From Bacteroidota bacterium (GTDB lineage Bacteria > Bacteroidota > Bacteroidia > Bacteroidales > WCHB1-69): a DNA stretch of 36,144 bases. The position numbers and the translations under genes were made by a program. The stretch spans positions 1 to 36,144 of the forward strand of contig WQTS01000120.1 in assembly GCA_009786185.1 (NCBI GenBank). The letters are read 5' to 3'. The notes beneath the pieces were generated by a model, which was given only the letters and a program-made list of their open reading frames with translations, was not told the origin of the DNA and searched no databases. Below are positions 1 through 8,950 of this stretch, one piece after another; positions within the stretch are counted from its first letter, which is position 1, and the number at the start of each line of letters is the position of its first letter.

Positions 1-567
1 TTAGCTACAAATTTAGGCATGCAAGATGAAGAAGCCATTTTTGTAATGGACGAAGATGTTATTGCCACCGACCCCACGCCCCCTCCCCCACCCCCACCGG
101 TACAACAACAACAAGAAATTATACTTCAGCTTGTAGAAGACAACATTAAGGTAAATACCGACTTCGATCTTTTGAGCAGTGATTTTGATTTAGATGAAGC
201 CATCGCGGATTACGTTCCTATTGAAATCGTAGAGGAAGAAGTGGATAATGCACCGCCTTTGCGTTTTGTGGAGGAGATGCCTGAACCTATCGGAGGCTTT
301 GAAGCGATGTACGCATTTCTTCAACAAAATTTAAGATACCCCGAAGTGGCTCGTAATAACGGAATTTCCGGTCAGGTATTTATTGAGTTTGTAGTAGAAA
401 GAGATGGTAGTATTAGTAACGTAAGAGTATTGGTAGGCGTTTATCCCGAACTTGACCAAGAAGCGGTGCGCGTAGTGAGAATGATGCCAAAATGGAAACC
501 CGGTAGACAAATGGGTAAACCGGTGCGTACTTTCTACCAAATCCCCATTCGTTTTACAATAAACTAA
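1..567 (+). CDS. TonB-family energy-transducing protein, C-terminal part (5' truncated by window edge)
   Basis: The frame is open to base 1 with no stop before the ATG at 19, so the gene starts outside the window and its N-terminal membrane anchor is missing. What is visible is a proline run (seven P in a row near residue 22 counted from the ATG) followed by Q-rich and acidic spacer sequence, then a C-terminal TonB domain of about 85 residues. That domain has the usual RYPEVARNNGISG segment, a VFIEFVVERDG strand and a WKPGRQMGKPV segment near the end. TonB proteins span the periplasm and pass inner-membrane energy to TonB-dependent receptors such as the one at 20.5-22.8 kb. Partner exbB/exbD genes would be expected upstream. 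A terminator-like hairpin follows at 601-638. The family call is firm; which TonB paralogue this is cannot be told. Confidence 0.88.
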   Translation, partial: LATNLGMQDEEAIFVMDEDVIATDPTPPPPPPPVQQQQEIILQLVEDNIKVNTDFDLLSSDFDLDEAIADYVPIEIVEEEVDNAPPLRFVEEMPEPIGGFEAMYAFLQQNLRYPEVARNNGISGQVFIEFVVERDGSISNVRVLVGVYPELDQEAVRVVRMMPKWKPGRQMGKPVRTFYQIPIRFTIN

Positions 568-573
568 TCTCAT

Positions 574-1398
574 TTGGAAAATAGAAAAAAACTTTTAAAA
601 CGTAACAACCTTTTTGCAAAGTTGTTGCGTTTTTTTTTATTGTGCATTTTCTGCTTGACCTCTTACTTTACTATGGCACAAACGCAAATTCCAAACGCAA
701 GTGCCGATTTCATCAAAATTGACCCTTATGGAAATATTTACACGGTAAAAAAAGCGCAATTATATAAATATTCACCACAAGGAAAACTGCTGTTCAGTTA
801 TTCAGACCACACATTGGGCGTTATCTCATCTATTGATGTTTTTAATCCCATGAAAGTTATGCTTTTTTACCAGGATGCAGGAATGCTCGTATTTTTAAAC
901 GAACAACTTGCACCTATTAGCGATCCCATATCATTATTTGATGCCGGTTATTTAACCATCTCGTTGGCTTCCTATTCTGCTGCAAATCAAATCCATCTTT
1001 ACGATGATGTGAATAAATATTTGCTCACATTAGATTTTTTTATGCGTGAAATAACAAGAACTCCCACTAATTTTCCTTCTTTTAATCCGGTAAAAATGAT
1101 TGAGTTGGAGGAAAAAAGTTTAGCTATGCACGATCCCGAATCAGGTGTGTTTTTATTCGACGCATTTAGTACTTTTAATAAATTGATTCCTATCATTACC
1201 AACCAACCGATAGAAGTTACTTCCGAATTAATTTATTACACGGATAATAACGAGGTGGCGATATACAACTACAAAACAATGAGCGCTAAAACGCAACAAC
1301 TTCCTGTTTCCGGCGTTATTCAAGCACTATTTTATAGGAACAATATAATATTGTTGCTTCAAAACGGAACCGTTTGGATTTATGAATTTAGAAAATGA
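574..1398 (+). CDS. Secreted hypothetical protein, possibly beta-propeller-like
   Basis: This 274-residue protein has no function I recognise. The only in-frame start that keeps the signal-peptide-like N-terminus is TTG 574. The frame follows directly on the upstream stop and has no ATG before 673. The signal region has basic residues (KK, KR), a hydrophobic core rich in L, F, I and C, and a probable cut near MAQ at about residue 35. The remainder has short repeated strand-like stretches (GNIYTV, LYKYSPQGKLL, VWIYEF) suggestive of a small beta-propeller in the periplasm; that fold is an inference. Its stop overlaps the start of the histidine kinase gene by 4 nt, so the two are probably co-translated and may act together. 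If translation really starts at ATG 673, the protein would lack an export signal. Confidence 0.7.
   Translation: MENRKKLLKRNNLFAKLLRFFLLCIFCLTSYFTMAQTQIPNASADFIKIDPYGNIYTVKKAQLYKYSPQGKLLFSYSDHTLGVISSIDVFNPMKVMLFYQDAGMLVFLNEQLAPISDPISLFDAGYLTISLASYSAANQIHLYDDVNKYLLTLDFFMREITRTPTNFPSFNPVKMIELEEKSLAMHDPESGVFLFDAFSTFNKLIPIITNQPIEVTSELIYYTDNNEVAIYNYKTMSAKTQQLPVSGVIQALFYRNNIILLLQNGTVWIYEFRK
601..638 (+). terminator. Intrinsic terminator-like hairpin after the tonB-family gene
   Basis: Arms CGTAACAAC (601-609) and GTTGTTGCG (621-629) pair over 9 bp with one G-T wobble around an 11-nt loop. Nine T residues follow at once (630-638). This is the textbook form of a Rho-independent terminator, 33 nt after the tonB stop. 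It lies inside the apparent 5' coding part of the next gene, so it may attenuate rather than fully end transcription. Confidence 0.7.
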
Positions 1399-2894
1399 AA
1401 ACACGTAACAATAAACGTTGGAACAAGGCTCTTTTTTTTATGGCAACCGCTGTTTTTATTGCCATGATACTGTACTCCAATGCTTTAATAAATAATATAC
1501 GAGAAGAAGAACGAAGAAAAGTAAGTGTTTGGGCAGATGCTATTACCTATAGAGCTGATTTGGTTTCCTATATGGATGATTTCTTCAAAACCATTCGAGT
1601 GGCAGAAAGCAAGCGTGCGGCGCTATTGGTAAAAGCCATGCAAAAAGTAAACGATGCGCCTTTGCATGAAGATCCTTCTTTTTATCTGGAGGTTATCGCT
1701 TCAAACTCTACCATTCCCTCCATACTTACCGATGCGCACGGCAATATTAACTATACGGTTAACCTGGATGCCAAGATTGCGAATATGAAGCATATCAGCG
1801 AACTTGGCGACAAAAAATCGGATTTTGACAGCTTGATTATGCCTTATTATAAAGACCGATATAACATTCTTTACTATAAAGAATCTAATATTTACTCCAA
1901 TTTACGCACCGCAATAGACAATTTGGTGGAAGTCTTTTTTCAAGAAATTGTAATCAATGATGCCTCTGTGCCCGTGATTGTTACGGATAGCACAATGCGT
2001 GACATTATTACTTACGGCATGATTAATCCGGAAGACATCCAAACGGATGAAGCTAAGGCTAAGTTAATTAAGCATTTTTTAAGTCATCATAAACCTATAC
2101 AAATTGAGCTTCCACACCAAGGGGTTTGTTATGTGCTGTACGATGAATCTCCGGTACTCATGCAATTGCGATATTATCCTATTATTCAGTTTATTATAAT
2201 TTTCATCTTCGCGGTAGCAGCCTATCTTATTTTTACTTTTGCACGACGCTACGAGCAAAATCGGGTTTGGGTAGGCATGTCGAAAGAAACAGCGCATCAA
2301 TTAGGAACTCCCATCTCTTCGTTATTGGCATGGAGCGAACTTCTTAAAGAGCAGGAAGTAGATCCGGCTATTATGAAAGAGATTGATAAAGATGTACACC
2401 GTTTAGAAACGATTGCGCAACGTTTTTCCAAAATCGGCTCAGAACCTGAGCTTGAAAACGAAAATATCGCTACTGTAATTGAAGAATTTATTGGATATTT
2501 GCAGTCAAGAATTTCCTCTAAAGTAGCTATCAAAGTAAATCGCAATGATGTTAAAGATTTTGATTTACCTATTAATAAATATCTTTTTGAATGGGTGATT
2601 GAAAATTTATGCAAAAACTCGGTAGATGCCATGAATGGCAATGGCGTAATTATCATTGATTTATCAGAAGATGAAAAGAATTTCTTTGTGGACATTTCCG
2701 ATACCGGAAAAGGAATTCCATCTAACCAATTTAACTTGATATTTCAGCCCGGTTACACCACGAAAAAAAGAGGTTGGGGGTTAGGATTACCTTTAGCAAA
2801 GCGCATCATTCAACAATATCATAAAGGGAAATTGTTTGTGAAATCCTCTGTTATAGGACGTGGCACGGTGATGCGAATTCAGTTTAGGAAATAA
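1395..2894 (+). CDS. Membrane sensor histidine kinase (orphan)
   Basis: A 499-residue two-component sensor kinase. Membrane segments lie at about residues 12-30 and 262-283 and enclose a periplasmic sensor region of about 230 residues with no recognised domain. The cytoplasmic part has a phosphoacceptor H-box around H301 (AHQLGTPISSL), an N-box at about 403 (ENLCKNSVDAM), a G1 box at about 436 (DTGKGIP) and a G2 box at about 460 (GWGLGLPLAKR), so it looks catalytically complete. The start ATG overlaps the stop of the preceding secreted protein (ATGA), which indicates translational coupling and a possible sensory partnership. No response regulator is adjacent, so the target is unknown. The following gene is convergent. 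Confidence 0.9.
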   Translation: MKTRNNKRWNKALFFMATAVFIAMILYSNALINNIREEERRKVSVWADAITYRADLVSYMDDFFKTIRVAESKRAALLVKAMQKVNDAPLHEDPSFYLEVIASNSTIPSILTDAHGNINYTVNLDAKIANMKHISELGDKKSDFDSLIMPYYKDRYNILYYKESNIYSNLRTAIDNLVEVFFQEIVINDASVPVIVTDSTMRDIITYGMINPEDIQTDEAKAKLIKHFLSHHKPIQIELPHQGVCYVLYDESPVLMQLRYYPIIQFIIIFIFAVAAYLIFTFARRYEQNRVWVGMSKETAHQLGTPISSLLAWSELLKEQEVDPAIMKEIDKDVHRLETIAQRFSKIGSEPELENENIATVIEEFIGYLQSRISSKVAIKVNRNDVKDFDLPINKYLFEWVIENLCKNSVDAMNGNGVIIIDLSEDEKNFFVDISDTGKGIPSNQFNLIFQPGYTTKKRGWGLGLPLAKRIIQQYHKGKLFVKSSVIGRGTVMRIQFRK

Positions 2895-2905
2895 ATGTTT
2901 TTTTG

Positions 2906-2976
2906 AACACAGATGACACGGATGACACAGATTTTCACAGATTATTATCTATCAGCGTAAATCCGTGTTATCCGCG
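2906..2976. repeat. Intergenic low-complexity repeat with imperfect inverted arms
   Basis: This lies between the convergent kinase and aminotransferase genes. It contains short repeats of the ACACGGATGACACAGAT type. Arms at 2912-2923 (GATGACACGGAT) and 2961-2972 (ATCCGTGTTATC) are complementary over 11 of 12 positions. Similar stretches are common between genes in this phylum, in my recollection. It could serve as a weak bidirectional terminator, but the loop is long (37 nt). Confidence 0.45.
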
Positions 2977-2980
2977 CTCT

Positions 2981-4213
2981 TTAAACTAATTTTTCAGTAG
3001 CTTCCTTAATCCTGCGGCAAGCCTCAATCAACGCTTTTTCATCAGTGGCATAAGACAAACGGATGCAATTATCATCACCAAACGCAACACCTTGCACGGT
3101 AGCCACATTCGCATCATACAGCAAATACATACTCATATCTACAGAGTTTTCAATGGCGGTTTTTCCGAAGGTTTTTGCATATAAGGAATCTGCGGGTACA
3201 TTTTTTCCATATAATGAAGAAACCACCGGGAAGAAATAGAAAGCGCCTTGCGGCAATCGGGTTTCAAATCCTTTAATTTCTTTTAGAAGACCGAACATCA
3301 AATCTCTTCTTTGCTTGAAAATGTCGCGCATACGTACAATTTCGGCGTCAATTTCGGGCGTGCTTTCCATCGCTTTTAACGCAGCACGTTGGGCAACAGA
3401 GCAAGTACCGGAAGTAATTTGTCCTTGCAATTTTTGGCAAGCGTTGGCAATCTCTTTCTTGGCGCCGAGGAATCCGATACGCCAGCCGGTCATCGCAAAG
3501 CCTTTGGCTACGCCATTAACCGTAATCACTTGGTCTTTAATATAATCAAATTGAGCAATACTTTGGTGTTTGCCCATAAAGTTGATGTGTTCGTAAATCT
3601 CATCCGCCATAACCAACACGTGTGGGTTTTCGCGCAACACTTCGGCAATTGCCTCTAATTCCTCTTTCGTGTAAAGCATTCCCGTAGGGTTAGAAGGGCT
3701 GCTGAACATAATTAACTTGGTTTTCGGCGTAATGGCATTGCGCAACTGTTGTGGCGTTACTTTAAAATCATCTTCCAAAAGTGTAGTAATGTAAACCACT
3801 TTAGCTTCGGCAAAGTCTGCAATTGGTTTATAAGAGACCCAATACGGCGTTGGAATAACTACTTCATCGCCCGGATTTACAGTAGCCATGACTACTTGAA
3901 ATATAGATTGTTTAGCACCTGTAGAAACTACAATTTGCTCAGGAGTATAGTGCAATCCATTATCACGCTCAAATTTTTTGCATATGGCTTTGCGCAAATC
4001 CAAATAACCCGGCACCGGCGAATAATGCGAGTAGTTTTCATCAATTGCCAATTTACCAAACGCTTTAATCTCTTCCGGCGTATTAAAATCGGGCTCTCCG
4101 ATACTCAAGCTAATGACATCTTTTCCGGCTTGTTTAAGTTCATTGGCAATGCGCGTCATTGCCAACGTTTCCGATTCTGCCATAGTGGCAACACGTGTTG
4201 AAATATAATCCAT
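2981..4213 (-). CDS. Pyridoxal-phosphate aminotransferase, aspartate aminotransferase type (class I)
   Basis: A 410-residue fold-type I aminotransferase, probably exchanging amino groups between aspartate and 2-oxoglutarate in the cytoplasm. Visible family motifs are STGAKQSI in the cofactor phosphate region, SSPSNPTGMLY, ADEIYEHINF, and the PLP-lysine motif VAKGFAMTGWR with K237. The length is normal for the family. It lies 68 nt downstream of the EtfBA fusion on the same strand, so it may be the last gene of that operon or have its own promoter in the gap. Substrate preference within class I cannot be read from motifs alone, and other amino acids are possible. The start ATG at 4213 begins MDYISTRVATMAES, as in related proteins. 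Confidence 0.9.
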   Translation of the reverse strand: MDYISTRVATMAESETLAMTRIANELKQAGKDVISLSIGEPDFNTPEEIKAFGKLAIDENYSHYSPVPGYLDLRKAICKKFERDNGLHYTPEQIVVSTGAKQSIFQVVMATVNPGDEVVIPTPYWVSYKPIADFAEAKVVYITTLLEDDFKVTPQQLRNAITPKTKLIMFSSPSNPTGMLYTKEELEAIAEVLRENPHVLVMADEIYEHINFMGKHQSIAQFDYIKDQVITVNGVAKGFAMTGWRIGFLGAKKEIANACQKLQGQITSGTCSVAQRAALKAMESTPEIDAEIVRMRDIFKQRRDLMFGLLKEIKGFETRLPQGAFYFFPVVSSLYGKNVPADSLYAKTFGKTAIENSVDMSMYLLYDANVATVQGVAFGDDNCIRLSYATDEKALIEACRRIKEATEKLV

Positions 4214-4281
4214 ATATAAATTGTTTTTAATTTGGGGGCGAATTTACATGAATTTTCAATATAAAAACCGATTCGTTTTTT

Positions 4282-6210
4282 TTACTTTTTCGCTATTTGA
4301 AATGTTCCATTTTTTACCTGTTCGATAAGTTCGGGAACAATATCTTGATATTCACCTACAATTCCAAAATCCGCATTTTTAAAGATGGGTGCCTTGGAAT
4401 TATGGTTTATGGCAATAATCGTATCCGACTCTTTAATGCCAACCAAATGCTGAATGGCTCCCGAAATACCGATGGCGATATAAATTTTTGGACGAACTGT
4501 TTTTCCGGTTTGCCCTATTTGGCGGGCATATTCTGCAATTCCTTCGTCAACAACGGCGCGGCTACAAGCCCATTCTGCGTTAATGCCACTGCTACTAAGG
4601 GCTTTTGCCAATTCTTTAACTAAACCCAACTGATCCGTCACTGTTCCGCGTCCGCCGGCAACAATAACCTCTGCATCAAACAGATTTTGCAAACCGCCTT
4701 CGCCACGAAGGGTTTGTAATATCTTTGCACGAAATGCTGAAGCATCAAGTTGTGGCTCAAATGTTGAAAGAACCCCTTTCTTGTCTTCCATTCTTGCGGG
4801 AATTTCAAAAGTTCCTGCACGTGCAGTTGAAATTTGAGGATATTCAAATCCTAATATAGTAGCCAATTTGCTTTCTCCATACGTGGGACGCAACGATTGA
4901 AGAATAGGACGAATAATTTGTTTGTTCTTTTTATCCACATACTCGTCTATTTCAAGTCCGGTGCAATCTGCCGTGATGCCACTACCGGTTTTAACGGCTA
5001 AACGGGGCGCAAGTTCCCTACCTGCCGTTGTAGCAGCAAAAAGTGCAATTTCCGGTTTCTCTTTTTTAACAATCTGCGCAAAAATTTGAGCAAAAGGAAG
5101 CACTAAGTATTCTTCCAAGCGCTCATCTTCCACACAAATTACTTCATCTGCACCATATTCAAAAAGCGTATCTGATAAAGCAGTTATTTCTTTGCCGATT
5201 AAAACTGTTTTTACTTTGGTATCATTACCTAATTGGTTGGCTAAATGGCGCGCCGGAGTAAACAACTCAAGCGAAGGGCGAATAATTTTCCCATTCACCA
5301 CTTCTGCCCATGTGAGAATATGCTTATTATCTCCACGAGTATCTACTACTTGAAAATCAAATGTATCTGTTTTTATTTTTTCTTTGGCGGCTTGCTTATT
5401 CAAAACAGTTCGTTCTTTTTTCATATTTTGAATTAAGCTATTCACTTTCTCTTTTTCCGATGTTCCTTCAGACATCAAAACCGGAGGGCGTTCGCTCACA
5501 ATATCCACCACATTAGAAACAATGGTTGGCGAACCGTTTAAGCCAATTTTTTCAGTTCCTAAACCAATATCATCAATTCCTAATACGGTAACGGTTGCAT
5601 TTCGTGCTTTAATTGCGCCAACAAGCGATGGTTTTCTAAGCGCAATGCCTGTAGGCGTGCACGATACCACACAAGGCGTAGGCAGTTCAAGCATTTGAAA
5701 ACCTCCTTCAATAATCCGTTTTGCGATAATGTTTCCATGTTCTCCCGAAGTGACTTTTTCTACAAACGTAGCTTGCGGAACATCCAAATTTTCAGCTACC
5801 TGAGACGGAACATGCGCAGTATCTCCGTCGCTTGTTTGCCGACCGGAAAAAATAACAAACGGCGCTTTCGCCTCTTTGGTAAATTCCAAATGTTTGAGCA
5901 ACGTTGCCAGCGCCAATCCGGTAGCAAAAGTATCCGAACCACCTAATTTTTTGTCGGACAGCAAATAAGCTTCATCATATCCCATTGAAATAGCCTTCTT
6001 TAATGACGCTTGAAAAGATGGCGGTCCCATAGAACAAACAATCATACGCGCCTCAGGATAATGCTTTCTTAACTGTAATCCTGCCTCCAATCCATATTGG
6101 CAATCAACATTAATAATAGATTTTGCTTTTGTACGATCCATTAATCCATCCTCCCCCATTCTCATTTCATTGGGCAACGGAACCTGTTTTATCAAACTTA
6201 TAATTGTCAT
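4282..6210 (-). CDS. Fused electron transfer flavoprotein, EtfB-EtfA in one chain
   Basis: A 642-residue protein carrying both ETF subunits. Residues 1 to about 262 are EtfB (start MTIISLIKQVPLP; loop GRQTSDGDTAHV at 123-134). A charged linker covers about 263-295. Residues 296-642 are EtfA, with the FAD-binding signature YIAIGISGAIQHLVG near 577 and QIGQTGKTVRP just before it. ETFs are normally two separate proteins of about 260 and 320 residues. The DGDT-type loop resembles electron-bifurcating EtfB proteins, where the site holds a second FAD, rather than the AMP-binding mammalian type (DDDC). That comparison is from memory. The gene follows the ETF-quinone oxidoreductase by 48 nt on the same strand, so the two probably form one electron-transfer unit. 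The fusion is continuous with no sign of a frameshift. Confidence 0.93.
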   Translation of the reverse strand: MTIISLIKQVPLPNEMRMGEDGLMDRTKAKSIINVDCQYGLEAGLQLRKHYPEARMIVCSMGPPSFQASLKKAISMGYDEAYLLSDKKLGGSDTFATGLALATLLKHLEFTKEAKAPFVIFSGRQTSDGDTAHVPSQVAENLDVPQATFVEKVTSGEHGNIIAKRIIEGGFQMLELPTPCVVSCTPTGIALRKPSLVGAIKARNATVTVLGIDDIGLGTEKIGLNGSPTIVSNVVDIVSERPPVLMSEGTSEKEKVNSLIQNMKKERTVLNKQAAKEKIKTDTFDFQVVDTRGDNKHILTWAEVVNGKIIRPSLELFTPARHLANQLGNDTKVKTVLIGKEITALSDTLFEYGADEVICVEDERLEEYLVLPFAQIFAQIVKKEKPEIALFAATTAGRELAPRLAVKTGSGITADCTGLEIDEYVDKKNKQIIRPILQSLRPTYGESKLATILGFEYPQISTARAGTFEIPARMEDKKGVLSTFEPQLDASAFRAKILQTLRGEGGLQNLFDAEVIVAGGRGTVTDQLGLVKELAKALSSSGINAEWACSRAVVDEGIAEYARQIGQTGKTVRPKIYIAIGISGAIQHLVGIKESDTIIAINHNSKAPIFKNADFGIVGEYQDIVPELIEQVKNGTFQIAKK

Positions 6211-6258
6211 ATCAATTCCTTAAATTTTAAATCTTTAAATTTTTAAATCTTAAATTTA

Positions 6259-7923
6259 TCACATATTCTCATACTCAGGCCCATTATCCCCATTCGGAAC
6301 ATTCCAGGTAATCCCATCTCCAACCGCCTTAATGCTACAAGTTTTGCAATGTACGCAGTTTTCAAAGTGAATTCTGAGCTTTTTTGTTCCATCGTGCTCT
6401 GTATGAATTTCATAAACATCTGCCGGGCAGAAATATTGACAAGGCGCATCATATTGTTCAATATTAATCGATTGGAATGTATTGAGATTGTTTACTTTCA
6501 AGTGACAAACCTGATTTTCATCATGATGCGTTCCCGAATAGAAAACGGCAGTCATTTTGTCGAAGGTAAGCTCTTTATCAAATTCTAATTTATTTTTAAA
6601 CCTCTCTTTAAAACGTTTTCCTTTAAAATCTTTCATTTTCTTCGTGGCTTCGGCATCCGAATGCACTTTGAGTTTACCAGCAAAACCGGCGCCTCCTGTA
6701 ATCAACTGTGTGCCAAAGTGGAAAGCTCCTTTTATTAAACCTTTTGCAAATGCCTGTCTAAAGTTACGAACAGGATAAAACTCTTTGTATATTGAACTTG
6801 CATCAATTTTTTCTTGATAAATTTGAAGTGTTTGCTCCGAAAAATCATTTTTGCTAAAAGCAACAAGCGCGGTTTCGGCAGCCAACATCCCCGATTTAAT
6901 AGCATGATGTATGCCTTTTAGCGCGGGCATAGCCACAAAGCCGGCGCCGTCTCCTACAATCAAAGCGTTATCTACAAATGGTTTAGGAAAAGAATAATAA
7001 CCGCCTTCAGGCAAAGTTTTAGCACCAAATGCTATCATCTTTCCTCCTTTCAAGATTTTGGCTATAGCGGGATGCGTTTTCCAAACTTGAAATGCAGAAT
7101 ACACATCAAAAGTTGGGTCGGCGGTATCTAATCCAACTACTAAACCAACGGCAACTCGGTTGTTTTTTAGCCCGTATATAAAACCCCCGCCAAATTCGCG
7201 AAAGTTTAATGGATAACCCATTGTATGATAAACCTCTCCTTGTTTAATTCGAGAAGAAGGAATTTCCCAAACTTCCTTACACCCTAAAGAATAGATTTGA
7301 GGGTTTTTCCCTTTTTGAAGGTCAAATTTATCTATAACGGTTTGAGTTAGACTACCTTTTACACCTTCTGCAAAAATGGTCAATTTTGCCTCAATTCGCG
7401 TTCCTACCTGAAAATTTTCCATTTTTTCTCCATGATGATTAATTCCGGTATCAATAGTTTTCGCTCCGTATATTTTCCCTTCGGAATTATAAAGCACCTC
7501 ATTTACAGCAAATCCCGGATATATCTCCACGCCTTTTTCTTCTGCAATAGACGCCAAAAATTGGCATAATAATCCTAAAGAAGCAATATACGCCCTTTTA
7601 TTGCTCATATACGGCGGATGAAGCGGCGATTTTATTGCCATTGATTTTCCTAATAAAAAAAGTAACCCATCTTTTTTTACCGGCGAATCGAATGGAATAT
7701 CTTCAAAGTTAACTTCCGGTAATAGCTCTTTAAATATGCCAGAACGTACTACCGCTCCTGACAAAATGTGAGCGCCGACAGCGCTTCCTTTTTCTATCAC
7801 TAAAATTCGTTGGCGCTCTCCTTTCTTTTTTAAAAGATCTGCCAAATGGATGGCGGTGGATAATCCCGCGGGTCCGGCGCCAATAATTAACACGTCAGTG
7901 TAAACAATATTTTCATCAATCAT
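6259..7923 (-). CDS. Electron transfer flavoprotein-quinone oxidoreductase (FixC-FixX type)
   Basis: A 554-residue flavoprotein that passes electrons between ETF and membrane quinone. An N-terminal FAD dinucleotide motif GAGPAG is at 15-20. A GDGAGF motif in the central part contacts FAD, and the C-terminal ferredoxin-like part supplies a 4Fe-4S cluster through C499 and the C523-x2-C526-x2-C529 run (CVHCKTC). It is equivalent to FixC plus FixX in one polypeptide and has the usual length of ETF-QO. Downstream lies the EtfBA fusion, its natural electron partner. No acyl-CoA dehydrogenase gene is in the window, so the donor is unknown. The divergent LiaF-like gene starts 228 nt away, and promoters for both directions must lie in that gap. 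Confidence 0.93.
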   Translation of the reverse strand: MIDENIVYTDVLIIGAGPAGLSTAIHLADLLKKKGERQRILVIEKGSAVGAHILSGAVVRSGIFKELLPEVNFEDIPFDSPVKKDGLLFLLGKSMAIKSPLHPPYMSNKRAYIASLGLLCQFLASIAEEKGVEIYPGFAVNEVLYNSEGKIYGAKTIDTGINHHGEKMENFQVGTRIEAKLTIFAEGVKGSLTQTVIDKFDLQKGKNPQIYSLGCKEVWEIPSSRIKQGEVYHTMGYPLNFREFGGGFIYGLKNNRVAVGLVVGLDTADPTFDVYSAFQVWKTHPAIAKILKGGKMIAFGAKTLPEGGYYSFPKPFVDNALIVGDGAGFVAMPALKGIHHAIKSGMLAAETALVAFSKNDFSEQTLQIYQEKIDASSIYKEFYPVRNFRQAFAKGLIKGAFHFGTQLITGGAGFAGKLKVHSDAEATKKMKDFKGKRFKERFKNKLEFDKELTFDKMTAVFYSGTHHDENQVCHLKVNNLNTFQSINIEQYDAPCQYFCPADVYEIHTEHDGTKKLRIHFENCVHCKTCSIKAVGDGITWNVPNGDNGPEYENM

Positions 7924-8151
7924 GTTTAATAATTAAATTCGGAAAATTCAAGATAAAGACAATAGAAAATCTAACAAGTTTATAGATATGGCTAAGTTTT
8001 TTTGATTGCAAATTAACATGAAATTTTGATTTGTTTATACCATAATTTCATCAGGAAATAGTGCAGGTTTCACCGATTTATTCACAACAACTTGAACAAA
8101 AGCATTATTTTCGCCGAAAATTTCAATTATTAATCTTCAAAATCAATAGCT

Positions 8152-8949
8152 ATGGAAAATCAAAAACATGAAAAATCTTTCACTAATCATTCAAAACAAT
8201 TTCAAAATTCTCGAAAAAACAATATCGCTTTTTGGTCTATTGTTTTAGTGGTCGTTCTTTTCTTCTTCTTAAAAAAATCAGGATTAATAGCTTCGGTTTA
8301 TCTTTCCGCTTTCTGCACTTGGCCACTCATTTTATTCTGTATTTCCGTATTATGTTTGTTTTGTAGAGAATGGGTTGCAGGAATTATCTTTTTAGCCGGA
8401 GCTGCATTTTTTTGGACTCCTATTTTCTTAAAAGCTGATCCAAATTTGATTCCGGGAATTGTCGCCAAAGGATTTATTGGAAACTATTGGTATCTTTTGG
8501 TCATTTTTATTGCCATAACTATCATCCTTCAACAGGTTTTCAAAAAAGAAAGCAGTAAGGAAAAAGGTTGCGGATGGAGAAAATTTGAATCAAACATTCA
8601 TGAATGTAAAGATGGGTTTATTAGAAGTGAAGTTCTTTTTAGCAGCAATGAAAGAATCTACTTAAATGAAAATTTCAAAGGCGGAAAATTTGACACTCTT
8701 TTTGGCGCACAAGAGATTGATTTGCGCAGATGTATAATCCCGGACAATGGGAAAGCGCTGATTGACATTTCATTAATATTTGGAAGTTGCGTTATTTGGG
8801 TGCCCGCCGAATGGACAGTGCAAGTAAATACGCAAAGCATTCTTAGTGCATTAGAAGACAAAAGATTACAAAATTCTTCAAGTAGCGAGAATGATATGCT
8901 GGTAATTAATGGAAAATGTATTTTTGCAAGTTTAGAAATCAGAAATTAG
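8152..8949 (+). CDS. LiaF-like membrane protein (four TM plus LiaF C-terminal-type domain)
   Basis: A 265-residue protein with four predicted membrane segments (about residues 25-43, 48-65, 69-88 and 105-126) followed by a cytoplasmic C-terminal domain. That domain has the LiaF pattern of repeated short strands: FDTLFGAQEIDLRRC, then IDISLIFGSCVIWVPAEW. In Firmicutes, LiaF restrains the cell-envelope stress kinase LiaS. In Bacteroidota similar proteins commonly sit beside LytTR regulators, as here: the next gene starts 1 nt after this stop. I infer a role in sensing or restraining an envelope response through that partner. No kinase of the LiaS type is next to it. Confidence 0.75.
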   Translation: MENQKHEKSFTNHSKQFQNSRKNNIAFWSIVLVVVLFFFLKKSGLIASVYLSAFCTWPLILFCISVLCLFCREWVAGIIFLAGAAFFWTPIFLKADPNLIPGIVAKGFIGNYWYLLVIFIAITIILQQVFKKESSKEKGCGWRKFESNIHECKDGFIRSEVLFSSNERIYLNENFKGGKFDTLFGAQEIDLRRCIIPDNGKALIDISLIFGSCVIWVPAEWTVQVNTQSILSALEDKRLQNSSSSENDMLVINGKCIFASLEIRN

Positions 8950-8950
8950 C

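Noticed and set aside
8100..8151. Promoter for the LiaF-like gene
   Set aside because: TTATTTTCG-like boxes are present but no -33 partner with correct spacing was found.
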